Assembly: GCA_917880885.1 (NCBI GenBank)
Contig: OU862917.1
Span: 24,912,104-24,976,103, forward strand
DNA length: 64,000 nt
Direction: 5' to 3'
DNA from: Limnephilus marmoratus
Taxonomy: Eukaryota > Arthropoda > Insecta > Trichoptera > Limnephilidae
Part shown: piece by piece, positions 56,076-64,000 of the stretch
Numbering within the stretch: position 1 is the first letter of the stretch
How the letters are laid out: the number at the start of each line of letters is the position of its first letter
Position numbers and translations under genes: made by a program
The notes under the pieces: model-generated
Databases searched by the model: none
The model's input: the letters and a program-made list of their open reading frames with translations, nothing else
What the model was told of the DNA's origin: nothing

Positions 56076-56692
56076 TGAGAGAAAGCAGGTACTTTGTGGT
56101 TTGTCATATTGAATGAAATAAAACAATAACTTTGTTTTTTAACCACGATTTATTTAATTTTTATAATACCGACCGGTTTCGCTTTACTCAAGCATCTTCA
56201 GGGTATAAAATTAAACTGATCAAAAATAAACACAGTGTGAGCTTATATAGATAAAGAAAGAGACAAAACATAATACAAAAGAACAGTGAAAGAGACGGGT
56301 GATATTTAATGAATTACCGTATTATATATTCAGGGACAAATCGTCATTTGAACAGGTGATTAAAAGATAAAATGATTAAAGGTTTTTACTAGTTTATGGG
56401 GAATATCCCTAATATCGGGCCGTTGGACACATTTAGCTGATTATTAAGGATTTAGTTTTTTTTTTTAATGGCTTTTTTTATTTCAAGTGATTCTAAATTA
56501 TTGAGTCTGTTACCATAACCATTTCTGTGCAAAATCTTAGCACCGGTGCTTTGACTGAAGTTATGATCTTTATCAATAAGATGATTGGCAAATTCCGAAA
56601 ATCCTTGATGCTTGACCAAAGCGAAACCAGTTGGTATTATAAAAATTAAATAAATCATGATTAAAAAACAAAGTTACTGTTTTATTTCATTA
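56076..56692 (-). mobile_element. Penelope-like element, short copy with inverted ends
   Basis: The ends at about 56111-56215 and 56604-56692 are inverted copies ('aataccgaccggtttcgctt' and 'aagcgaaaccagttggtatt', then 'aaataaatc.tg.ttaaaaaac'). A 16-bp direct repeat 'aaaattagttgtattt' lies at 56060-56075 and 56693-56708 and may be the target duplication. The DNA at 56076-56110 resembles 5497-5530 and could belong to the insert or the host. The central part encodes the C-terminal end of a Penelope-type protein. Confidence 0.65.
56452..56658 (-). pseudogene. Penelope-like C-terminal coding fragment
   Basis: 68 codons: IPTGFALVKHQGFSEFANHL, then AKILHRNGYGNRLNNLESLE and IKKAIKKKN. The pattern 'FanHlI...H......kiLh...g.RLN.LE.lEI.k' is what I know from the GIY-YIG endonuclease end of Penelope-like elements. 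Reverse transcriptase is absent, so this is a terminal fragment. The homologous fragment at 6472 keeps the following 60 bp as well. Confidence 0.6.
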
Positions 56693-56945
56693 AAAATTAG
56701 TTGTATTTAATAAATTTACACCATATGTTAAAAAGTTCGATTAATTAATAATCTTTGTATAACGTTTCTGCCTCGCGTTCCTTCATCTTCCTACACTTTG
56801 TGCAACGATTATTTTCTTTCAATTAGATGGATGTTCTCAATGAAATTAGTTGTATTTAATAAATTCGCAATATATGTTAAAAACTTCGATTAATTAAGAT
56901 GATTTACATAACGTTTCTGCTTCGCTTTCCTTCATCTTTCGATAA

Positions 56946-57582
56946 ATTCAACATTAAAATACGACTCATGAAATGTTTGCCCTTCCTGGTCTGTAATAAG
57001 AAATATATGATAAATCCGTTTAGCAGTGAAAGTCAATATTAATCTAATGCAACGCAAATACCGTGGAGCTGTTAGTTTCTGTAAATAGTTTATTATTTTT
57101 ATGTTCGAAAATAGAGGCGCACTCCACTTCTCTTCAGTTTAGTAATATTTCATTTGGTCTTTGAGGAAACTAACTGAGAAGGTAGGTAAATTTATGTAGC
57201 ATTTAATAGCAGTTTCACACACGAATTAATGTATATTTGTTATCGACGGTTTATGTTAAGTCCTAACCTTTATTTATTTTTATTATTTATTTATTAAATT
57301 CAGAAAAAAAATTACAGAAGTATGACTATAACAGGTTAGGAACAATTCCCATTTTAAGAGTGTCAAATTGGCACGTTTAGTTCATAATAGCATATCTCTT
57401 CAAACACAGAATTATCTTTAAAAATGTCTAAACTGCTCGAGATACTATAACCAAAGGGCGTAATTTCTTATCCCTTTAGCTAAAACAATTTTTGACCAAA
57501 GAAATTTTAGGGTACATTGCAACAAAACTATGCAAAGCATTTCCACCGGCTATTAGACAAAACACAATGTATCTTAAATAAC
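56946..57582 (+). other. AT-rich; possible LINE C-terminal remnant at 57470-57582
   Basis: Near 57510-57575 one frame reads ILGYIATKLCKAFPPAIRQN, similar to the 'lcN.LP..iR' end of L2-type reverse transcriptases. RTE-C inserted at 57582, and an L2-like tail in the same orientation lies beyond it at 61485, so both may belong to one interrupted LINE. The rest shows nothing. Confidence 0.35.
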
Positions 57583-57710
57583 TAACTAACCATCACGCCG
57601 TTTCCCCGCAGGGGTAGGCAGAGAGGACGGACCGCCAAACAACTCGATCTTGGCACACACTCCTTACCTCGTTCACATTCATACATCGTCTCATACATCT
57701 CTCTTTGGTT

Positions 57711-60705
57711 TCAATCCTGGGATTGGTTTGCAGCAATTTCCTTTAGTTTCCTCTTCCATTCTTCCCTGTCTTGTGCGGCTCTTTTGAGGTCTGCATATGA
57801 TAAGCAGCGCACGTCCACCAGCAGGTCCTCCAGGTACTCTCGGCGTGGGCGTCCCCTAGAGTTTGTCCCCTCGGTCATACCCTCCATTATGGAATGCAAG
57901 AGGCCTTCTTGTCGTATTACATGGCCGATCCATCTTGCACGCCTTTCGGACAAGGTCCTGAGCAGGTGCCTTCCTCCTTCGATTCTTTGGAGAACCTCCT
58001 CATTTGTAATGTGGTCTCTCCAGGAAATTCCTAATAGTTTTCTATAGGACCACATCTCAAAAGCCTCTAGTCTCCGTTTATCTCTTTTGGATAGGCACCA
58101 TGTTTCGCAGCCGTACATCAAGATACTCCATACATAGGTCTTGATGAGGAGTATTCTCAGCTTTAGGTCTATATTATTTGATTCAATTATTTTCGACCTT
58201 TTATTGAAAGCAAGCCTAGCCTGGTGTATACGGCTGTCGACATCGCTCTTAGACCGACCGTCCCATGTTATTTTGCTCCCGAGATAGACAAACTCCTTGG
58301 CGTTCTTTAGTGGAACTCCTGACATCTCTATTCGCATCTGATGTTGCGTTCGGCCTACAGTCAGCAGCTTTGTTTTGTCTTTATTTATCTTCATGTTATA
58401 GTTATTTTGGAGAATGCTTTGCATGGTTGTTAAGGCCTCTTGCAGTTCTTCTTCGCTTTCAGCAACCAATGCAATATCGTCAGCAAACCTTATCATATCC
58501 ACCTTTTGCCCGTGTATCTTTACACCTTTTCTGTGACTCATTCTCTCTCTCAAGTCGTCAATCGCACTTTGTATATAAGCGTTAAAAAGAACAGGTGACA
58601 GAGAGCATCCCTGTCTCACCCCTTGTCTTATACTGGCTTCTTTTGTATCATTGTCACATCTAATTATAGCGGCCTCATTCTTGTATAGCGCCTGGATTAT
58701 TCGTCTATCTCTATATTTGATATCAATTCTCTTCAGAATCTCGAAGAGTCTTTTCCATTCTACTTTATCGAAAGCCTTTTCCAGGTCTATGAATGCGATG
58801 AATGTGTTTTGGTTTCTTTTTATTCTTTTTTCAAGTAGTATTCGTAGCGACAATATTGCTTCTCTGGTTCCTACACCTCTTCTAAAGCCATACTGATCTC
58901 CGGAAAGGATGTTCTCTACTTTTGGTTCGATTCTTTTTAGAATGATATTAGTCAATATTTTTGAGGCATGAGATATTAGGCTAAGAGTTCTGTGTTGTTC
59001 ACATTTCGTCGTGCCTGCTTTCTTTGGTAATGTAACAATTAGGCATTTCTCGAAATCCTCTGGTATCTTTCCAGTCTTATACATTGTCTGTATCATTTTA
59101 AACAGGGCATCTATAGTTCCTTTTCCTGCTGGTTTAATTAGTTCAGCCGGAACGTCATCGATTCCGGGTGCTTTCCCGTTTTTGAGGTTTTTCAGTGCGA
59201 GATCAAACTCTTCTCTAGTGATGGGATCTTCCAAATCATCTGCGTCTACCTCATTTTCTCTTTCTATCAATGTTTCGTTGTCACTATTTCCCTTCCCATT
59301 GTACAGCATTTCGAGGTATCTTTTCCATCTCTCTCCTATTTGGTCATTTTCGAAAAGTATTTTGCCGTCTTCTCCTTCTATTGCATTACCCTTTCCAACT
59401 CTCATCCCAAAGAAGTCTTTCACCGCAGCGTGAGCTCTTTCTATATTTCCTCTCTTGAGGTCGTCGTTTATCTCATCGCATTTATTCTGGTAGAATGTTT
59501 CTTTGGCTATTCTTGACTCTCTATTTATTCTGTTTCTCAGCACTTTATATTTCTCTTGTGATTCAGTTCTTTTATCATTTTTGAGCTCTCTTCTATCTTT
59601 TATCATATTTAGGATCTCATCGGTTATCCATTCCTTCCTTGCTTGGGGTTTTTTCCTTGCCTATAGTTTCCTCTGCCGTAGTTATGATCTTCTTCTTTAT
59701 CACTTTCCAGATCGCATTCACGTTCTCCTCTTCCATTAGGTTGCATTCTTGCGTTTTTTCCCTAAAACTGTCGCTGATCTCTTTTATCTTTAATACTTTT
59801 GTATCCCATTTGAAATTTTTTCTCTTTTTTATTTTTTTCAGTTTTAGAATACTTTTGGCCATTACCATATTATGGTCACTATCTATATCTGGACTGGAAT
59901 AGCTTCTACAGTCTTTTATTTGGTTTTTAAATCTATGTCTAACCATTATATAGTCTATTTGCAGTCTTTGTCTGTCTCCAGGGGATTTCCAGGTATATCG
60001 CTGTCTTGGGTGGTGTTGGAAACAAGTGTTTGCTATCACTAATTTGTGTTTTTCGCAGAATTCTGTCAATCTGTTTCCTCTGTCGTTTCTTGCACCCAGC
60101 CCAAAGGGCCCAATGCAAGTTCCTTCACGTCCTTCTCCTACAACAGCATTCCAATCTCCTAGGAGAATCAGATTTTCACCTGCTTTTATCTCTAATATAA
60201 GTTTATCTAGTGAACTGTATACGTCCTCCACTTCTTCTTCGCTGTGACTAGATGTTGGCATATATACTTGGATAATTACAGTGTCTACAGGCTTAGTTTC
60301 TATTTTGACTCGAATAATTCTTCCACTATATTGCACGTATCCCTTAACCCGTCTTCCCCATTCCTTGCACAGCACAACGCCTACTCCTCCTTGGCCAGGT
60401 TTATCCTTTATGCATCCTGTGTGGATGATTCTGTAGTTGCCACTCCAGAAGTCTCCACAATTGGGCCATCTCATCTCTGCTATACCTAGGGCATTCAAAT
60501 TTACGTTTTGCATCTCAGCTTTCAGATTATCCAGTTTGCTGTTTTGCAGTAATGTGCGGACATTCCACGTTGCCCATCTCGCTATTTGGTTCTTTGTATT
60601 TGACTTTGACTTTGTGTTTCTAGCATCTCGAGCAGTCCCCACCCGGAGATCCGAACGGGGGACTATTTTACCTCCGGAGAATTTTACTTGAGATTGGGTA
60701 TTCAT
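57711..60705 (-). pseudogene. RTE-A ORF2 endonuclease/reverse transcriptase with one frameshift
   Basis: The frame would encode about 997 residues. The first 360 or so residues hold the endonuclease (ARWATWNVRTLLQNSKL, GIAEMRWP, LLGDWNAVVGEG, YTWKSPGDRQRLQIDYI, DIDSDHNMV). One extra base in an A-run (plus-strand T6 at 59651-59656 where the 26.3-kb copy has T5) shifts the frame. After the shift come the reverse transcriptase (GKAPGIDDVPAELIKP, FIDLEKAFDKVEW, QGCSLSPVLFNAY, RFADDIALV) and the C-terminal region with LMYGCETWCLSKRDKRRLEA and RARWIGHVIRQ. All other motifs are intact. If the extra base is a sequencing error the element would be fully open. Confidence 0.92.
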
Positions 60706-61004
60706 GTTTTGCTGGTTCTTGGGATGCCACTTGGACCTTTAATGTGGTAGTTTCCCGTTTCTTTCCACATCCTATGCCGTTGACCTCGAAGGTTCTTCCG
60801 CCTTTGGAGATTATTTACTTCTCCAGGACAAGAGGGTGCCCTAGACAACAGACGCCTGGTAGGGCGAAAGTTGGTGGTCAGCTTATTCCGGCCAACGCTC
60901 AGTCCCTGTCTATATTTGCCGACACGAGGTCGTTGCTCACTCCCCACCACGAGAAGGAAATAGATCAGGATTTTCCTTTCCTCAAACCTGAGACCAGAAG
61001 GCAT
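60702..61004 (-). CDS. RTE-A short ORF1
   Basis: 100 codons from ATG 61004 to TGA at 60702-60704. The stop overlaps the ORF2 start as ATGA, the arrangement known for the small first ORF of RTE elements and suited to re-initiation by the ribosome. The peptide is basic (LQRRKNLRGQRHRMWKE) without a recognisable zinc knuckle or coiled coil. Function unknown; expression is inferred from the overlap only. Confidence 0.55.
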   Translation of the reverse strand: MPSGLRFEERKILIYFLLVVGSEQRPRVGKYRQGLSVGRNKLTTNFRPTRRLLSRAPSCPGEVNNLQRRKNLRGQRHRMWKETGNYHIKGPSGIPRTSKT

Positions 61005-61303
61005 TTCTCAGAGTTCTCCAGTACTTTCGGGGAGTTATATGTTATATGTTACATGTTCTTCTATTATTCCGACTCTTCACATGGCCCGACTCAAGTATCT
61101 GATTCACTTGGTCATGCCATGTCTTCCTCGGGCGTCCCCGATTTCTTCTTCCATTTACATTTGCGTCAATTATTCTCCTTACACTCCTTTCCTCGTTCAT
61201 TCGCTCTACATGCCCAAACCATCTGCGCGTCCCTTTCTTAATCTTACTCATCACGCTTACTTCAGCCTTGCATTCTTCGCGGATCTCCACATTATCTTAA
61301 ATA

Positions 61304-62699
61304 TGTATCCAAAACACAATGTATCCGTTTTAGCTAGTAATTACCAGCTAAATTAGATTACTAAATACATAAGGTAAATGTATTATTGGGGGGCAAGAAT
61401 TCCAATAATCCATGCGCTTGATAGCTGCAAGTCGAGTTGTTATCCAGCCTCCTAAGTTAAGTAAATTCTAATGTAAAATCCAAGCTAATTTGTACAGCGC
61501 TCTTGAGGCGATTTTTCGCAAAAACAGCGCTATATAAGTTGTCCAAATTTATTATTATTATTATTATTAAAACAGATCTAACTTCAAAGGTATTATCAAA
61601 ACGAAATTATAAGTATGTATTTTTTCAATGGTACGATGATGATGGTCTGTTACTTTAAATGTAATGTTATGTTATTATTTTTACTATACGTGTTATTATT
61701 TTTTTTATAAACTGCTCAAGTTTTAAATCGCCTGCTCTCAACACAGGGTTTCCTAATGAGACAGGAATAGGACATCAGATGCTCTGTTCTACCTTTTAGC
61801 GGAAAACTAATTTTTCAGTCGAATATGAATTAATAAAAAATATTCAACTGAAAATTTTGTGTTCTAAGAGATAGAACGGAGCATTAAAAAAAAACAGTAA
61901 TTTCTTCGGAATAAAATACTCATGACTTTTCGGTTTTTGTGATTTAGATCGACCGGTCAAGAGAAAGAATTGATCAATATTCTGAGGTTTACCGATGTAT
62001 GTTTTCTCCTTCCAAATTAGGTTACTTATAAAGCCGCACAAAACCAATTATTATTGACAGGATCCCAATTGCTTTTAAAGGTACCAGCCTTTGATGGTCA
62101 AAGATATTATATTTTATTGGTGGAAGAAAAAAGTAAGCATTTCTTATTTTATACCCTAAATTTTTGCCACGTTCTTCTCACGTAACGCAAATCATATGAT
62201 AGAGCTTATTCCTTCTTCCTTTAAGGACCTTGGCTTCTTTCAGGCGTACTGTTACAAATAAGATACTTATGTGATTATCCGTCTTCTTATTGTTTATATC
62301 CGATTACGGAAAGGGGATTTGTTACGCATCTTAGGTTTCGTCATTAATCTACCCTTTTTATATACACCAGTTTGTCATGTGTTTTGTTTTTCCATATAAT
62401 ATGCATTTCTTCTATATACTCGCATGTATTCATTTTCTCAGTGAGAAAGTGATTACTCTCAAAAACACTTCTGACATAATTTTTTTTAAATGTTTTCTTT
62501 ATCACTGTTAGATGTGTCAAAAACAAATAGATGCGTTTTTTAGTTACGGTGATACCTTTGTTAAAAAAAATGTATTTAAAACTATATTCTCTATTTATCT
62601 ACTATTACCGACAAACCAAAAAAAATACCTATGGAAAACCAATTTGAATGTTAAGAAATTTAAAATTTAAAATTTAATTTCATAAAATAAACAAAAAAG
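61304..62699. other. No gene; L2-like tail at 61485-61575
   Basis: 'tacagcgctcttgaggcgat' and 'acagcgctatataag' followed by (TTA)n at about 61550-61570 is the stem tail of the L2-like LINE in plus orientation. 'cctgctctcaacacaggg' near 61730 resembles another LINE tail (10385). The rest is AT-rich and blank. Confidence 0.55.
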
Positions 62700-62705
62700 A
62701 CAATT

Positions 62706-62940
62706 TTCGTTATTTGTTTTTGGGGTGTAATGCCGTGTTGCGCTACCTCCTTCTTTATCCAACGTTTCGGACAGCTTTGTAGTGTCCATCATGAGGGCAA
62801 CTCCGGTAAATGTGATGGATCTGCCGGATCTGCCCTGATGATGGACACTGCAACGCTGTCCGAAACGTTGGCTAAAGAAGGAGGTAGCGCAACACGGCAT
62901 TACACCCCAAAAACAAATAACGAAAATACTTTTGGCCGTG
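62706..62940. mobile_element. Snap-back MITE, complete
   Basis: Both arms are present ('ttttggggtgtaatgccg' and 'cggcattacaccccaaaa'), each about 95-100 bp, around a loop with 'gatctgccggatctgcc'. The right flank continues 'acttttggccgtgaaaatc', a stretch shared with the copies at 16.6 and 41.4 kb, so the family extends further on that side. Confidence 0.92.
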
Positions 62941-64000
62941 AAAATCTTAAAACGTAACAAAAAAGACAATATTTACGTCGCAGTTTTAAAAAATGTAGAA
63001 ATCATATTATTCCTGGCATCATCCCATCAGACGAAAAGATTTACGTTTTTTTACAGAAATAATATTTTAGCAACCCGACTAGTAAGTGTGGAAACAAGCG
63101 TTACACTATTAAAGGGATATTTTTTGACTTCAAAAGACCTTTTGTAAGGGTTTCATCGTTTTTCTTTAACTTCCCAAATGGCCCTGTCGGCGATTTAATG
63201 CATTTTGGTGCATCCCCTCTGGGAGACTGGCTTTCTCTTTCGATAAGCCGCTGATAACTTTAATCGAAGGCCATAATTCAGGCCCAAGGCAAGTCGTTTG
63301 AGCAGCCTTTTCTTGGGGGTTTCGAAATCAACCCTCCCGAGTCACCCTTAGCAGCTGTGCCTTTTGTAAATCGCCAACCCCGCCCTTGCTACGCCCATGG
63401 ATTTAAGCCGGCAGAGCCTTTTGTTTTTTCAGGAAACGGAAAATAATAGTTTTTTTCCGTTATTTTGATAAGGAGCTTACATTAAAGTTTAGATTTATAA
63501 ATAGAATGAAAAGGTGGAAACTCAATCAAAAAATTTCCGATGTAATTTCAGTAATTATGTTAATTTCCACATGGGTCTAATTTATTGAAAGTAGTTGAAA
63601 TGTACCTGCTCTTTCGTGAAACGTTTTTCTCAAACTTTCCAAATCTTTATCTTAATATCTTTCTTTCGTATAAATTGTGAAGTTTCATTATCACAGTAAG
63701 GACGTGGGTTTCTAAAAATTCCTCACCACCAAAAACAATGTGAATTAACTATATAGTGTACTATGATCCCCAGAGTTGATTGTACTTTAGGTATTCCTAA
63801 TTTTTCGCTAGTGGAACGCGCATTATTTTTGTGTTCAGTCCATTCGAGTTATTCATTCCAAACATTATAATTCATTATCTAATTTTTGCGTTGAAAAAAC
63901 TAGATATGTGTTTGCTTTGTATTCGTCAGCTCCTTAAAAATCTGCGCCCACGATACGTAAAAAACGCGCTGTAATGGCGGATTTCTTCGTATTCATGCTA
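62941..64000. other. No gene; GC-richer block at 63170-63430
   Basis: 63170-63430 has raised GC with 'ggtgcatcccctctgggaga', 'caaccctcccgagtcaccc' and 'ccaaccccgcccttgctacg'. No frame or repeat explains it. It could be conserved regulatory DNA or an exon end. The remainder is AT-rich. Confidence 0.35.

Larger units (their letters stand above)
56009..56945. repeat. Tandem repeat of about 150 bp, interrupted by a Penelope-like element
   Basis: 'ttagttgtatttaataaatt' occurs at 56697 and 56848, and 'cgtttctgc.tcgc.ttcctt' at about 56763 and 56911, giving a period near 150 bp. The preceding part of a unit ('cctacactcggtgcaacgat') is at 56009, and its counterpart at 56788. The unit is broken after 56075 and resumes at about 56693. 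Confidence 0.75.
57699..61049 (-). mobile_element. RTE-A, full-length copy
   Basis: 3351 bp on the minus strand with a possible 5-bp duplication TACAT (57694-57698 and 61050-61054) in the RTE-C target. It has a leader, a short ORF1, a long ORF2 overlapping it by ATGA, and almost no 3' UTR (12 nt after the stop). Short overall length, overlapping short ORF1 and minimal 3' UTR without poly(A) all fit the RTE clade. Confidence 0.9.
57583..61293 (-). mobile_element. RTE-C fragment interrupted by RTE-A
   Basis: RTE-C sequence lies at 57583-57698 (3' tail with 'aactaactaacc', and the C-terminal end) and 61050-61293 (WFGHVERMNEERSVRRI, GRPRKTWHDQVNQILESGH). The whole unit is flanked by an exact 10-bp duplication ATCTTAAATA (57573-57582 and 61294-61303), so this 5'-truncated RTE-C inserted first and RTE-A later landed inside it. 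Confidence 0.92.

Noticed and set aside
62667..62969. Near-identical peptides on both strands at the snap-back MITE copies
   Set aside because: A long palindrome reads the same on both strands; the frames are a by-product.

Overview
This window looks like repeat-dense, gene-poor nuclear DNA from an arthropod, most probably an insect. Lepidoptera is plausible because the tail of one RTE-like LINE resembles repeats I know from moths, but this is recall only and I cannot name the species. The grounds are AT-rich sequence, one intact eukaryotic nuclear tRNA with internal A and B boxes, several non-LTR retrotransposon families, tRNA-derived SINEs, a mariner, a non-autonomous hAT and many inverted-repeat elements. 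I found no convincing host protein-coding gene. The only intact functional units I would defend are tRNA-Leu(CAG) at 5150-5233 and one LINE with an open 981-codon frame (52030-54975).

Layout. 1-1240: a 94-bp satellite (nine units) with diverged inverted pieces beside it. 1.7-4.2 kb: small palindromic elements and two facing L2-like LINE tails. 5.1-8.6 kb: tRNA-Leu, an inverted minisatellite pair around a Penelope-like fragment, and a short LINE-derived retroposon split by a SINE. 9.8-18.1 kb: LINE remnants, a young truncated LINE-1 copy, a 25-bp-TIR MITE, an RTE tail, a Helitron-like end and a second LINE-derived short retroposon. 19.35-20.96 kb: a dead mariner carrying a LINE insertion. 22.6-22.7 kb: a cluster of heat-shock elements with a correctly spaced TATA box and no recognisable gene behind it. 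23-26.2 kb: featureless AT-rich DNA. 26.3-35 kb: RTE-A fragment, a decayed CR1/Jockey-type LINE, MITEs, an RTE-C fragment, and a SINE inside a LINE tail. 37.2-41.6 kb: a third LINE-derived short retroposon, a 1.18-kb direct duplication and a tRNA-Gly pseudogene. 41.7-50.8 kb: an L2-like remnant and two foldback elements, the second hosting a hAT. 51.4-55.1 kb: full-length LINE-1 with an inverted 5' end. 56-61.3 kb: a Penelope-like element in a tandem repeat, then RTE-A nested in RTE-C nested in older DNA. 61.3-64 kb: an L2-like tail, a complete palindromic MITE and a GC-richer unexplained stretch.

How the parts relate. LINE-1 (51434-55054) appears to be the parent of three short elements that keep its 5' leader and 3' tail but lack the ORF, and its 3' end resembles the SINE tail, so one reverse transcriptase may mobilise all of them. 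The foldback family has arms built of 15-16 bp tandem units, makes exact 9-bp target duplications at both sites, and carries a piece of the SINE in its centre. The nesting (hAT in foldback, foldback in L2-like LINE, RTE-A in RTE-C, SINE in LINE-derived retroposon, LINE tail in mariner) gives a relative order of events. 'LINE-1', 'RTE-A', 'RTE-C' and 'LINE-D' are working names for this window only; they are not database names, and LINE-1 here does not mean the mammalian L1 clade.
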